DNA of 64,000 nucleotides, from positions 62,001 to 126,000 of the forward strand of contig NZ_LTAX01000001.1 of NCBI RefSeq assembly GCF_001639745.1, given 5' to 3'. The notes below the pieces were generated by a model. It was not told the origin of the DNA and ran no database searches. It saw nothing but the letters and a program-made list of their open reading frames with translations. Made by a program: the position numbers and the translations under genes. Below, one piece after another: positions 40,847-50,601 of this stretch. Positions within the stretch are counted from its first letter, which is position 1, and the number at the start of each line of letters is the position of its first letter. The DNA is from Marinomonas gallaica (lineage in GTDB: Bacteria > Pseudomonadota > Gammaproteobacteria > Pseudomonadales > Marinomonadaceae).

Positions 40847-43684
40847 CTAGCCGACAATCGCGTCGTTAACCAGCGCTTCTTGTTCTTCAACGTGTACAGA
40901 CATGTAACCTGCTGCAGGTGCTGCAGAAGATATACGTCCAGCGAAGCGAATCTTAACGTCTGGATATAGCTTCTCTAATACACGGCTCATACGGTGGCGG
41001 TTTGCATGCCAAGCACCTTGGTTCTTAGGTTCTTCTTGACACCAAATCAGCTCTTCAACATTTTTGTACGGTTCCAACACAGCTTCAAAATCTGCATATG
41101 GGAATGGGTACAATTGCTCAAGACGAATGATTGCCACATCATCCTTGGCCAACTCTTCGCGACGGTTGTAAAGGTCGTAATAAACCTTACCGCTACAGAT
41201 CACCAAACGCTTAACATTCTCAGGCTGAATATTATCCGCTGATTCTGGTAATACCGTTTTGAAGCTGCCTTCAGACAAGTCTTCTAAAGTCGAAATTGCT
41301 TGCTTGTGACGCAATAAACTCTTCGGAGACATGATAATTAATGGACGACGCATCGGACGAATCGCCTGACGACGCAAGATATGGAAGATCTGCGACGGTG
41401 TTGTCGGTACACATACCTGAATGTTGTACTCTGCACACATTTGCATGAAACGCTCAAGACGAGCAGATGAATGCTCTGGTCCTTGACCTTCATAGCCATG
41501 CGGCAACAACATGGTTAAGCCACATAAGCGGCCCCACTTATGCTCACCACTCGTGATGAACTGATCAATAACAACCTGCGCACCGTTGGCGAAATCACCA
41601 AATTGAGCTTCCCAAACAACCAAACCATTAGGTGAAGTCGTTGAGTATCCATATTCAAAAGCCAGTACCGCTTCTTCAGACAAGTATGAATCGTACAAGT
41701 CTAATGTAGGCTGATCTTCTGATATGTGCTTAAGTGGAATGTAAGTGCTGCCATCTTTTTGGCTGTGGACCACCGCATGACGATGAGAGAACGTGCCACG
41801 ACCTGAGTCTTGCCCCGTAATACGAATTGGGTAGCCTTGCTCTAATAGCGTTGCAAAAGCCAGTGTTTCGGCATACCCCCAGTTAAGAGGCATTGCACCA
41901 GCGGTCATTTTATCGCGATCTTCATAGATCTTCATAACTTGACGCTGAACCACAATACCATCTGGAACAGATGTGGTTTTCTTAGCCACTTCTTGCAACT
42001 GAGCCAACGGATAAGAGGTATCACCCGCATCAGTCCATTCCACACCTAGGTATGGCTTCCAATCGACAAAAAGCTCTAACTTAGGCTCAAGAACTAAGCT
42101 TTTGGCCACATGACGCGCGTTGTCTAAGTCTTCACGGTTTTCACTGACTAGCTCATCAGCTTCTGCTTCCGTAACGACTTTTTTCTCAATTAAGTATTCA
42201 GCATATTTAGTACGAGTCGTCTTCATTTTATTGATGACTTTGTACATTAATGGCTGAGTACCAGACGGCTCATCTGTCTCGTTATGACCACGGCGGCGGT
42301 AACAAACCATGTCAATCACAACATCACGACCAAACTCGTAACGGTAATCCAATGCAAGCTGAGTGACAAACAGCACAGCCTCCGGATCATCACCATTTAC
42401 GTGTAAAATCGGCGCCTGAATCATTTTCGCAACATCTGTAGCGTATTCAGTTGAGCGCGAGTCTTCTTGGCGGTTCGTTGTAAAACCAACTTGGTTGTTG
42501 ATAACGATATGTACTGTACCGCCCGTGCGGTAAGCACGTGTTTGAGACATCTGGAATGTCTCCATAACCACGCCTTGACCAGCAAAGGCCGCATCACCAT
42601 GAATGGAGATAGGTACAACTGTTTTACCCGTTTTATCTTTACGACGATCCTGACGCGCACGTACCGAGCCTTCCACTACTGGCGAAACGATCTCAAGGTG
42701 AGATGGATTGAACGCCAATACGGTGTGAACTTCACCACCCGCTGTCATCACATTTGAAGAAAAACCTTGGTGGTATTTAACATCACCAGACGTGTTAACA
42801 AGTTTTTTACCTTCGAACTCATCAAACAAATCTTTAGGGTTCTTACCAAGTGTATTAACCAGAACATTTAGACGGCCACGGTGAGCCATGCCAATCACAA
42901 CTTCTTTTGCACCCAGTGCGCCGGAACGTTGAATTAACTCATTCACCATTGGAATTAAGCTTTCGCCACCTTCCAAACCAAAACGTTTAGCGCCTGGATA
43001 ACGACTTGCAAGGTATTTTTCAAGACCTTCTGCCGCAGTTAAACGCTCAAGCAATGCTTTGCGGGTCTCTTCAGAATACTCTGGACGAGATCGAACTGAC
43101 TCCACGCGCTGTTGCAACCAAGCTTTTTCTTGGGTATCAACAATATGCATGAATTCGTAGCCGACAGAGCCACAGTAAGTTTTCTCAAGTTCAGCAACCA
43201 TATCTTTAAGCGGCATGCTTTCTTGATTGAAAAATAGAGAGCCGGTATTGAACGTTGTATCTAGATCTGCACCAGTTAATTGATGGTAGCCCAGATCAAG
43301 ATCAGCAACTTTATCTCGTTTAATTAGATCAAGTGGATCTAAGTTTGAGTGTTGGTGACCTCGTACGCGGTAAGCGTTAATAAGTTGAAGTACATTGATT
43401 TGCTTTTGCTCATGTGCTGAGCTAGCTGCGACACCTGTAGAAACAGGTATGTTGCGGAACTTGTTTTTACCAAGTTCTAAGAATTGTTGTTGAATAACAG
43501 AGTGAGGAAGATCGGTTGACTGCGCTTCGCTAACTCTCGGCAACTGATCAAAACATTTCCGCCATTCTTCCGATACTGAGTTGGGGTCAACTAAGTAGCT
43601 CTCAAACAGCCCCTCAACATATTCAAGGTTGCCCCCTGAAAAGTGAGAAGTGCTCCATAGCAACTCCATCAAACTTTCATGCAT
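40847..43684 (-). CDS. sucA: 2-oxoglutarate dehydrogenase E1
   Basis: Thiamine-diphosphate-dependent decarboxylase of the oxoglutarate dehydrogenase complex, 945 residues as usual. The N-terminal region that docks to the core begins LLWSTSHFSGGNLEYVEGLF. Active-site blocks include GMAHRGRLNVLVNTLGKNP, HGDAAFAGQGVVMET and RRRGHNETDEPS. The ribosome site AAGGGTG precedes the ATG. It is the first suc gene, with a 351-bp gap after sdhB that probably holds its own promoter. Confidence 0.97.
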   Translation of the reverse strand: MHESLMELLWSTSHFSGGNLEYVEGLFESYLVDPNSVSEEWRKCFDQLPRVSEAQSTDLPHSVIQQQFLELGKNKFRNIPVSTGVAASSAHEQKQINVLQLINAYRVRGHQHSNLDPLDLIKRDKVADLDLGYHQLTGADLDTTFNTGSLFFNQESMPLKDMVAELEKTYCGSVGYEFMHIVDTQEKAWLQQRVESVRSRPEYSEETRKALLERLTAAEGLEKYLASRYPGAKRFGLEGGESLIPMVNELIQRSGALGAKEVVIGMAHRGRLNVLVNTLGKNPKDLFDEFEGKKLVNTSGDVKYHQGFSSNVMTAGGEVHTVLAFNPSHLEIVSPVVEGSVRARQDRRKDKTGKTVVPISIHGDAAFAGQGVVMETFQMSQTRAYRTGGTVHIVINNQVGFTTNRQEDSRSTEYATDVAKMIQAPILHVNGDDPEAVLFVTQLALDYRYEFGRDVVIDMVCYRRRGHNETDEPSGTQPLMYKVINKMKTTRTKYAEYLIEKKVVTEAEADELVSENREDLDNARHVAKSLVLEPKLELFVDWKPYLGVEWTDAGDTSYPLAQLQEVAKKTTSVPDGIVVQRQVMKIYEDRDKMTAGAMPLNWGYAETLAFATLLEQGYPIRITGQDSGRGTFSHRHAVVHSQKDGSTYIPLKHISEDQPTLDLYDSYLSEEAVLAFEYGYSTTSPNGLVVWEAQFGDFANGAQVVIDQFITSGEHKWGRLCGLTMLLPHGYEGQGPEHSSARLERFMQMCAEYNIQVCVPTTPSQIFHILRRQAIRPMRRPLIIMSPKSLLRHKQAISTLEDLSEGSFKTVLPESADNIQPENVKRLVICSGKVYYDLYNRREELAKDDVAIIRLEQLYPFPYADFEAVLEPYKNVEELIWCQEEPKNQGAWHANRHRMSRVLEKLYPDVKIRFAGRISSAAPAAGYMSVHVEEQEALVNDAIVG

Positions 43685-43874
43685 TCTCGATCACCCTTTT
43701 ATGTTCGAGCCAGCTATCGCCAATTTGCGATAACTCTTATATTTTCTTTCTGGTTATGACTACATTAACGCAGTCGCCAGCTTATTATTTACTTTTTGCC
43801 TAACTACACTTAAACAGTTCTATTCTAAAGCACGAGTGCATTACTATTTAGTAATAAATGGGACTATTTAGTGT

Positions 43875-43909
43875 TTTTTCATAATCAGATATATATCCGT
43901 TATGAAAAA
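43875..43909. repeat. inverted repeat upstream of sucA
   Basis: Perfect 10-bp arms TTTTTCATAA / TTATGAAAAA with a 15-nt spacer rich in AT. It could be an operator or an AU-rich leader hairpin about 190-225 bp before sucA. Confidence 0.6.
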
Positions 43910-43970
43910 CTAAATTCTTTGCAACTCAAACATTCTATCTGCGCACTTAATGTTGCATTTAAGAGCGTAG

Positions 43971-43998
43971 TTAGGGTGGCTTTTAAAAGCCACCCTAA
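43971..43998 (-). terminator. 28-bp palindrome after sdhB, probable terminator or stabilising hairpin
   Basis: Perfect arms TTAGGGTGGCTTTT / AAAAGCCACCCTAA with no spacer, 37 bp past the sdhB stop. The GC-rich base would form a stable hairpin, but no T-run follows on the minus strand. Confidence 0.6.
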
Positions 43999-44035
43999 AA
44001 CATAACCGCATTTAGATTATGTTTATGTTTACATC

Positions 44036-44746
44036 TTAGGTCGCACGCTGGATCAACATAGTACGAATGTTACCAATCGCCTTAGTTGGGTTTAGACCCT
44101 TAGGACATACGTTGACACAGTTCATGATGCCATGGCAACGAAACACACTAAACGGATCATCAAGCTCACTCAAACGATCTTGCGTTGCCGTATCACGACT
44201 GTCCGCTAGGAAACGGTATGCTTGCAGTAAGCCTGATGGCCCAACAAACTTATCTGGATTCCACCAGAAAGATGGGCAAGCAGTCGAACAACATGCACAC
44301 AAGATACATTCATACAGTCCATCTAGCTTCTCACGCTCTTCAGGACTCTGCAAACGTTCAATCGCTGGTGCTGGCGTATCATTGATCAAGAACGGTTTAA
44401 TTTTCTCGTACTGTTTGTAGAACTGCCCCATATCGACCACTAAGTCACGCACAACTGGCAGACCAGGTAATGGACGAAGAACAAGCTTATTATTCTTCGC
44501 TGCAGCCGATACCGGAGTAATACACGCAAGGCCATTCTTGCCCGACATGTTCATACCATCCGAGCCACACACGCCCTCACGACATGAGCGACGGTAAGAG
44601 ATACTTGGATCTTGTGCTTTTAAAAGATTAAGCACATCAAGCACCATCAGGTCTTTTCCTGCTGGCAACTCGATTTCAAAATCCTGCATGTAAGGCGCAT
44701 CGTCCTTCTCAGGATTGTAACGATAGATACTAACTAACATTGACAT
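44036..44746 (-). CDS. sdhB: succinate dehydrogenase iron-sulfur subunit
   Basis: Carries the three Fe-S centres that connect SdhA flavin to quinone, 236 residues. The [2Fe-2S] ligands lie in SCREGVCGSDGMNMSGKNG; the [4Fe-4S] and [3Fe-4S] ligands lie in ECILCACCSTACPS and CHGIMNCVNVCPKGLNP. It ends the sdhCDAB operon, 6 bp after sdhA. Confidence 0.97.
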   Translation of the reverse strand: MSMLVSIYRYNPEKDDAPYMQDFEIELPAGKDLMVLDVLNLLKAQDPSISYRRSCREGVCGSDGMNMSGKNGLACITPVSAAAKNNKLVLRPLPGLPVVRDLVVDMGQFYKQYEKIKPFLINDTPAPAIERLQSPEEREKLDGLYECILCACCSTACPSFWWNPDKFVGPSGLLQAYRFLADSRDTATQDRLSELDDPFSVFRCHGIMNCVNVCPKGLNPTKAIGNIRTMLIQRAT

Positions 44747-44752
44747 AACTCC

Positions 44753-46525
44753 TTAGTATGAACGAACTTTAGGTGGGAAAGCATCCATTGTCTTAGGCGC
44801 AAAGTTCACATCACGCTGGGTTACTTTCTTCTCAGCTGGGTGATACAAAGAGTGCTTCAACCAGTTTTCATCGTCACGTTCAGTGAAGTCATTACGAGCA
44901 TGCGCACCGCGGCTTTCTTTACGGAATTCCGCAGGAATCGCTGTTGCTTCTGCCACTTCCAACAAGTTCTCAAGCTCCAATGCTTCAATACGAGCTGTGT
45001 TGAAGGCTTGACTCTTATCTTCCAGATGTAGATTCTCAACGCGTTTACGCAACTCTTTAAGCTGCTCAAGGCCTTTCTGCATCGAGTCACCTTCGCGGAA
45101 TACGCCGAAGTAAAGCTGCATCGTTTTCTGCAGATCGTCACGAACCTTAGCAACACTTTCGCCACCAGAGCTGTTATTTAAACGCTCTAAACGAGCCATT
45201 GCATCTTTAACGTCTGTATCACTTGCATCCATAGACTCGAAGCCTTCATCAAGAGACTTCTTAACCTGCAAACCTACTGCGCGGCCAAACACGACTAAAT
45301 CAAGTAGCGAGTTACCACCTAAGCGGTTGGAACCATGCACCGATACACAAGCCACTTCACCACAAGCATATAGACCAGGAATGATGACATCTTCGCCTGT
45401 CGGCGTTTGCTTGATAGCTTGGCCACCAATATTCGTTGGAATACCGCCCATCATGTAATGACACGTTGGGATAACAGGAATAGGCTCTTTCACTGGGTCC
45501 ACATGCGCGAACGTACGCGATAGCTCCAGGATACCAGGAAGTCGCTTATTAAGCGTTTCTTCACCAAGGTGATCAAGCTTTAGAAGAACGTGATCACCAT
45601 TTTCACCACAACCACGGCCTTCAAGAATTTCTAGAATCATTGAACGAGCAACAACATCACGGCCAGCTAGATCTTTGGCGTTTGGTGCATAACGTTCCAT
45701 GAAACGTTCGCCGTCTTTGTTGATCAGGTAACCACCTTCACCACGACAACCTTCTGTAACCAACGTACCAGCACCGTAAATACCCGTTGGGTGGAACTGC
45801 CACATTTCCATATCTTGCATTGGGAAACCAGCACGCAACGCCATACCTACACCGTCACCAGTATTGATATGCGCATTCGTTGTCGATTGGTAAATACGAC
45901 CCGCACCGCCTGTTGCCATGACCGTTGCTTTCGCTTTCAGGTAAACCGTTTCACCCGTTTCCACACAAATCGCTACAACACCTACCACAGCGTCATCAGC
46001 GTTTTTCACAAGATCTACAGCGTACCACTCGTTTAGAAATGTGGTGCCGCCTTTCAGGTTGGCCTGATAAAGCGTATGAAGCAGTGCGTGACCAGTACGG
46101 TCAGCTGCCGCACACGTACGAGCGGCCTGTCCGCCTTTACCAAAGTCTTTAGACTGACCGCCGAAAGGGCGCTGATAAATACGTCCATTTTCTTTACGAG
46201 AGAAAGGCAACCCCATGTGTTCAAGCTCGAATACAGCTTGTGGGCCAACAGAACACATGTATTCGATTGCGTCTTGGTCACCAATGTAGTCCGACCCTTT
46301 TACAGTGTCGTACATGTGCCAGCGCCAATCATCATTTGGATCTTCACTTGCGATGGCACACGTAATACCACCCTGTGCTGATACGGTGTGAGATCGTGTT
46401 GGGAATACTTTTGTTACACACGCGGTATTCAAACCAGACTCTGTTAACTGAAGTGCAGCACGCATACCTGCGCCGCCGCCGCCCACTACAATGGCATCGA
46501 AAGAAATAGTACGAATATTAGCCAT
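44753..46525 (-). CDS. sdhA: succinate dehydrogenase flavoprotein subunit
   Basis: Oxidises succinate to fumarate using covalent FAD, 590 residues. The N-terminal nucleotide fold is [20 protein letters not shown]. The FAD-linked His lies in [10 protein letters not shown]. Active-site blocks include [20 protein letters not shown] and [18 protein letters not shown]. It is 3 bp after sdhD. Confidence 0.98.
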   Translation of the reverse strand: MANIRTISFDAIVVGGGGAGMRAALQLTESGLNTACVTKVFPTRSHTVSAQGGITCAIASEDPNDDWRWHMYDTVKGSDYIGDQDAIEYMCSVGPQAVFELEHMGLPFSRKENGRIYQRPFGGQSKDFGKGGQAARTCAAADRTGHALLHTLYQANLKGGTTFLNEWYAVDLVKNADDAVVGVVAICVETGETVYLKAKATVMATGGAGRIYQSTTNAHINTGDGVGMALRAGFPMQDMEMWQFHPTGIYGAGTLVTEGCRGEGGYLINKDGERFMERYAPNAKDLAGRDVVARSMILEILEGRGCGENGDHVLLKLDHLGEETLNKRLPGILELSRTFAHVDPVKEPIPVIPTCHYMMGGIPTNIGGQAIKQTPTGEDVIIPGLYACGEVACVSVHGSNRLGGNSLLDLVVFGRAVGLQVKKSLDEGFESMDASDTDVKDAMARLERLNNSSGGESVAKVRDDLQKTMQLYFGVFREGDSMQKGLEQLKELRKRVENLHLEDKSQAFNTARIEALELENLLEVAEATAIPAEFRKESRGAHARNDFTERDDENWLKHSLYHPAEKKVTQRDVNFAPKTMDAFPPKVRSY

Positions 46526-46528
46526 TCT

Positions 46529-46882
46529 TTATAGCCCCCAAAGAACCTGAATTCCCCACACGACATAGATAAACATCACTAAGCCACATAGAGATTGAAA
46601 GAAGAAACGAACACCTGTTGATTTAATGTAGTCAGTTGAAATAGACCACAAACCAATCCATGAGTGGATACCAATAGACAGCAAAGTCAACAGACTAAAA
46701 ATTCGCATGGAAGTTGTTTCAAACAAACCACTCCACTGCTCATAAGTTAGATCTGGATTCAGAAGCAAGTAACCGATAAGAAAGATACTGTAAACTGACA
46801 ATACCAATGCAGAAATACGCTGCATCATCCAGTCATACAGACCTGAACGGCCAAAGCTAGTAATTTGAGTTACCATATCCAT
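46529..46882 (-). CDS. sdhD: succinate dehydrogenase membrane anchor SdhD
   Basis: A 117-residue, three-helix anchor that helps bind heme b and quinone. The helix at about 20-40 begins YDWMMQRISALVLSVYSIFL, and the heme-ligand region has LLTLLSIGIHSWIGLWSI. Its start overlaps the end of sdhC by 13 bp. A second Met two codons in is also possible. Confidence 0.93.
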   Translation of the reverse strand: MDMVTQITSFGRSGLYDWMMQRISALVLSVYSIFLIGYLLLNPDLTYEQWSGLFETTSMRIFSLLTLLSIGIHSWIGLWSISTDYIKSTGVRFFFQSLCGLVMFIYVVWGIQVLWGL

Positions 46883-47247
46883 ACTCCTGCTAGTAGAATC
46901 AGAACAACAGCGATCACTAGGTTCGCTTTTGCCGCTATGCGGCCACTTTCAAGTTCTTCGAAATGCCCCAAATCCATTAACAAGTGCTTAACACCTGCTA
47001 CAAAATGGTACATCAATGCAGAAACGACACCCCAAACGACAAATTTCGCTAGGAAGTTGTTTTGTAGCACCTCTACCACTTGATCAAAACCTTCTTGCGA
47101 AGACAATGATTGGTCAAACGCATAGAACAGGAATGCTAACCCAATAAATAGGATGATCCCGGTTACTCGATGCAAGATAGAGACAATTGCGGTTACGGGC
47201 ATTGATATTGTGGAAATATCAAGGTTGACTGGTCTTTTTTTGTTCAC
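46870..47247 (-). CDS. sdhC: succinate dehydrogenase cytochrome b556 subunit SdhC
   Basis: A three-helix membrane anchor with quinone and heme sites. The family mark RPVNLDISTISMPVTAIVSI is followed by LHRVTGIILFIG, and a later block has YHFVAGVKHLLMDLG. I chose the GTG at 47247, giving MNKKRPVNLD, the usual family N-terminus and 125 residues. A TTG at 47283 would add 12 residues but has no better ribosome site. The start is uncertain; the identity is not. Confidence 0.93.
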   Translation of the reverse strand: MNKKRPVNLDISTISMPVTAIVSILHRVTGIILFIGLAFLFYAFDQSLSSQEGFDQVVEVLQNNFLAKFVVWGVVSALMYHFVAGVKHLLMDLGHFEELESGRIAAKANLVIAVVLILLAGVWIW

Positions 47248-47331
47248 GACTCTATACACCACTTTATTTGATTGAATGGTCAATCACGACCCAAGTTCTA
47301 TTTTCACCAGTAAGTAACGATGGTTCTGCTC

Positions 47332-47355
47332 TTATTGGATCACATAGGCCTCCTT
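47332..47355 (-). promoter_or_regulatory. consensus ribosome site with start-stop micro-frames in the sdhC leader
   Basis: On the minus strand AAGGAGG (47349-47355) is followed by CCT, then ATG-TGA, and in another frame GTG-ATC-CAA-TAA. This lies about 85-100 bp before sdhC, which itself has a weak ribosome site. Leader control is only inferred. Confidence 0.4.
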
Positions 47356-47505
47356 GAAAATCCCATCGATTTGCAAGCGACATTGGCACGAGCGACTCAA
47401 ACTTGCCAAATAACACCGACAAATCAATGAAATCATCGGAACGCAATTATAGACTAGGCCAAAAACCTAAGACAAATACACAGAACACGGGGTTTTCAAT
47501 GATCA

Positions 47506-47524
47506 CCATTCATAAAATGAATGG
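47506..47524. promoter_or_regulatory. palindromic operator candidate between sdhC and gltA
   Basis: Perfect 8-bp arms CCATTCAT / ATGAATGG with centre AAA, about 260 bp before sdhC and 290 bp before gltA. The binding factor is unknown. Confidence 0.5.
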
Positions 47525-47815
47525 AGCCATAAACAAAAGCAATAATGGTATAAAATTACAGATTCTCAACTATTTAAATTTATAATTTTATCGATAAAAA
47601 TCAAATATTTAGATAACAACAGATCACTTTTCAACCACCCCGTTACAAAATTCACGTTACAAATTTACAAAGAAATCACTAGGATCAAGTAACTAGTAAG
47701 AAATTTGTCTAATTGACTTTGTAACCCCTAAGAAAGTATTTTTTCCGCACCTTCTGGGCCTGGAGAGCTAATTCAAGGCTCTTTGCCCCGGACCAGAGTA
47801 CGAAGGAGACCCAAA

Positions 47816-49099
47816 ATGGCTGACAAAAAAGCTCGCATAACGGTAGACGGTATCGATCAGACGATTGAACTTCCTGTATTAACAGGCACAGCAGGACAAG
47901 ACGTGATAGATGTAAGAACTTTAGGTTCTCACGGCGTCTTCACTTATGATCCTGGCTTCATGTCTACTGGCTCATGTGAATCTGCGATCACCTATATCGA
48001 CGGTGAAGCGGGCGTGCTTCTACATCGCGGTTACAGAATTGCCGATTTAGCACAACACTCAGATTACCTTGAAACATGTTACCTGCTTCTATACGGAGAG
48101 CTGCCAAGTGCTGACGAAAAGGCAGAGTTCGTTGAAACAGTTAAAAACCACACCATGGTGTCGGAATCTATGCAGAAGTTCCTTGATGGCTTCCGTAACG
48201 ACGCACACCCGATGGCGGTGATGGTTGGTTTAGTGGGCGCTTTATCAGCATTCTACCAAGACCACATGGACATCAATGATCCTAAACATCGTGAAATCGC
48301 AGCCTTCCGATTGATTTCTAAAATGCCAACGCTTGCGTCAATGTGTTACAAGTACTCGAAAGGTCAACCGACCATGTACCCTCGTAACGACTTGAGCTAC
48401 GCTGAGAGCTTCTTATACATGATGTTTGCGACGCCATGCGAAGAATATAAAGTAAACCCAGTATTCGCTAAAGCGATGGACCGCATCTTTATTCTTCATG
48501 CAGATCACGAACAAAACGCATCAACATCAACCGTTCGATTAGCAGGTTCTTCAGGCGCTAATCCATTCGCTTGTATTGCGGCAGGCATCGCAACACTTTG
48601 GGGCCCTGCTCACGGCGGTGCAAACGAAGCAGTACTAGCAATGCTTGAAGAAATTGGGGATGAATCCAAGATTGACGAGTTCATTGCCAAAGCCAAAGAT
48701 AAGAACGACCCTTTCCGCCTAATGGGCTTTGGCCATCGCGTCTACAAGAACTTTGATCCTCGCGCTAAAGTAATGCGTGAAACCTGTGATCAAGTGCTTG
48801 CCGAGCTAGGACAATCTGATGACCCAATGCTAAAAATCGCAAAACGCCTTGAGCAAATTGCCCTAGAAGACCCTTACTTCGTTGAGCGTAAGCTTTACCC
48901 GAATGTAGACTTTTACTCTGGCATCATCATGAAAGCAATCGGCATCCCTACATCCATGTTTACTGTAATCTTCGCGATGTCTCGTACCATTGGATGGATT
49001 TCTCACTGGAATGAGATGATTGGCGGCGCATACAAAATTGGACGCCCTCGCCAGCTGTATGTAGGACACACTGAACGTGACTTTCCAACGGATAAATAA
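47816..49099 (+). CDS. gltA: citrate synthase
   Basis: Condenses oxaloacetate and acetyl-CoA, the entry step of the TCA cycle. From the ATG at 47816 it is 427 residues, the same length as E. coli GltA. GAAGGAGAC precedes that ATG. An upstream in-frame TTG exists but has no ribosome site. Active-site blocks are [32 protein letters not shown] and [14 protein letters not shown]. It is divergent from sdhCDAB. Confidence 0.97.
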   Translation: MADKKARITVDGIDQTIELPVLTGTAGQDVIDVRTLGSHGVFTYDPGFMSTGSCESAITYIDGEAGVLLHRGYRIADLAQHSDYLETCYLLLYGELPSADEKAEFVETVKNHTMVSESMQKFLDGFRNDAHPMAVMVGLVGALSAFYQDHMDINDPKHREIAAFRLISKMPTLASMCYKYSKGQPTMYPRNDLSYAESFLYMMFATPCEEYKVNPVFAKAMDRIFILHADHEQNASTSTVRLAGSSGANPFACIAAGIATLWGPAHGGANEAVLAMLEEIGDESKIDEFIAKAKDKNDPFRLMGFGHRVYKNFDPRAKVMRETCDQVLAELGQSDDPMLKIAKRLEQIALEDPYFVERKLYPNVDFYSGIIMKAIGIPTSMFTVIFAMSRTIGWISHWNEMIGGAYKIGRPRQLYVGHTERDFPTDK

Positions 49100-49120
49100 G
49101 TAACGTTCCCAACAGGCAGA

Positions 49121-49154
49121 CACAAAAAAAGCGGCTTAAGCCGCTTTTTTTGTG
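49121..49154. terminator. bidirectional terminator after gltA
   Basis: A perfect 34-bp palindrome: CACAAAAAAAGCGGCTT and its complement. It gives a strong stem with long A and T runs, ending gltA and the convergent CxxC gene. Confidence 0.95.
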
Positions 49155-49164
49155 CTGATACTAA

Positions 49165-49398
49165 TTACTCTTCGTCGTCTTCTACCACGATCTCAGTAAT
49201 AATTTTTGCACCACATTTCACACAGTCACCCTCAATCCAAGTACGCTCACCCGCTTCATATTCTTGCGGGTTTTTCATCCCAAGATCCATTTCCATACAT
49301 TGGTTACACCAAGTTTGCTGCAAAAAATCTTGCTGCTCTTCTGCCGGACGCGCAAAAAAGTCTTTCAACACTGGCGTCGCTTCTGTTTCACTGACCAT
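49165..49398 (-). CDS. small CxxC zinc-ribbon-like protein
   Basis: A 77-residue acidic protein with two Cys pairs, WCNQC (residues 31-35) and CVKC (59-62), spaced as in a zinc ribbon. The middle has a Glu-Tyr-Glu-Ala-Gly-Glu-Arg-Thr-Trp segment. No named family comes to mind. It starts directly next to the DUF2066 stop, so the two are probably co-transcribed. Confidence 0.75.
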   Translation of the reverse strand: MVSETEATPVLKDFFARPAEEQQDFLQQTWCNQCMEMDLGMKNPQEYEAGERTWIEGDCVKCGAKIITEIVVEDDEE

Positions 49399-50481
49399 CT
49401 AATTATTACCTTTACCCGTATATTGATACTTAATAACGTGACTTGCATCGTAGTCCAGCGGACTCACTGGCAGAGCGGCCAACAGACTGTTTAATGCTAC
49501 ACTGTTTTTAAACTTTTCTTCTGTGCCATTCAGCGACATATTAAACTCAACTTGCCCACCCACAATACTACTTAGCTGCAATTGCTTAACCACATCAATA
49601 GACGATAAGTAATTTTTCAGTGAGGACATAGCACGGTAATCACTAACGCCATTCACTTTGACATACAGCTCATTTGGGTTAGCCAATCTAGTAGAAGCAT
49701 ATCGATCTGATAACATTGCTGATACTTTCAACAAAACCTCTCGCATCGCCTCTTGCTTAGTTGCACTCGTAACTGACAACAGTCGTGCGGATTGATTAGG
49801 AGACAATAACATACTATCAACCACCGCCTCACCTCGGTACTGACTAATCCTAACTGCCAACACTACATCCGTTTGGTAACGTTCACTGGCTTTTAGAATA
49901 TCTTCTTCAAAAAAGCCCCATAACGCGCTGCTGTCCAAAACCTCTCTATCTACACTGTCAACTAGCGGAGCATAAACTGGTAAACCATGCAGCTTGGCGC
50001 CGTCAAACAACTCGGATAGAGCTGTTGATGGCTGATTGGCTCCGAACATTTTTCGAGAACCGCTGCTTTCTTCAATCAACCAAACCAGAATACTCGGCCG
50101 ATTACTCCCCCACACAGGTAATCCCTGATCAAACAGAAAACGGTCCACAGACTCTTTGTAAAACGTCACATTGACCTCTTTAGCAGCCTCTGGTCCGTTA
50201 TCACCTTGGACAGTCTCAACAACATCTCGTATTGAATGCTGAGCCACCCATCCTGCTGCAGAACGGTGCGCCTTAGTTAATATCTGAGAAGATAAATCAT
50301 TTGGCTGCCCTGATACTCGCAACAAAACATTATCGATAGCATCAGCAAAAGCGCGATTCAAAAGCGCCTGATCCTCTAAATTAGCTGGAACCTGCACCAC
50401 AGATGAATATAAGTTAGAAACTTGCACCGCATGACCCATTGATGAAAGCAACAATAGCCAAACAAAGACAATACGCTTCAA
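49399..50481 (-). CDS. DUF2066 exported protein
   Basis: A 360-residue protein with a signal peptide (MKRIVFVWLLLLSSMGHA). The conserved block RAFADAIDNVLLRVSGQPND fits DUF2066. This family sits divergently next to purM in pseudomonads, as here. Function is unknown; the signal peptide suggests a periplasmic location. Confidence 0.85.
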   Translation of the reverse strand: MKRIVFVWLLLLSSMGHAVQVSNLYSSVVQVPANLEDQALLNRAFADAIDNVLLRVSGQPNDLSSQILTKAHRSAAGWVAQHSIRDVVETVQGDNGPEAAKEVNVTFYKESVDRFLFDQGLPVWGSNRPSILVWLIEESSGSRKMFGANQPSTALSELFDGAKLHGLPVYAPLVDSVDREVLDSSALWGFFEEDILKASERYQTDVVLAVRISQYRGEAVVDSMLLSPNQSARLLSVTSATKQEAMREVLLKVSAMLSDRYASTRLANPNELYVKVNGVSDYRAMSSLKNYLSSIDVVKQLQLSSIVGGQVEFNMSLNGTEEKFKNSVALNSLLAALPVSPLDYDASHVIKYQYTGKGNN

Positions 50482-50601
50482 AATAATCCCCTTACTTATC
50501 GTATTTTCTCTATTCTACTGTCTTCTGCGCAAAGAACCATAGCCCTTATTTTCCACTGTGTTAAAATGCCGTTTTTCCCACACCATGATAAGGCTTAGGC
50601 A

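Larger units (their letters stand above)
43685..44035. other. 351-bp gap between sdhB and sucA
   Basis: AT-rich region with no gene visible. It holds two clear inverted repeats (43875-43909 and 43971-43998) and probably a sucA promoter. The expected arrangement would be sdh termination or attenuation followed by suc initiation. Confidence 0.6.
47248..47815. other. divergent sdhC / gltA control region
   Basis: 568 bp with no gene of its own that I trust. It holds the sdhC leader with a strong ribosome-site sequence at 47349-47355, a perfect 8-bp-arm inverted repeat at 47506-47524, a very AT-rich centre, and a weak gltA promoter candidate (TTGACT at 47714-47719). Promoters of both TCA operons must lie here. 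Confidence 0.6.

Noticed and set aside
47783-47815. Upstream TTG extension of gltA by 11 codons
   Set aside because: The ATG at 47816 has a good ribosome site and gives the usual 427-residue enzyme; the added Arg-rich peptide is not part of citrate synthase.
50482-50601. PurR operator before purM
   Set aside because: No ACGCAAACGTTTTCGT-like palindrome is visible in the 120-bp gap.
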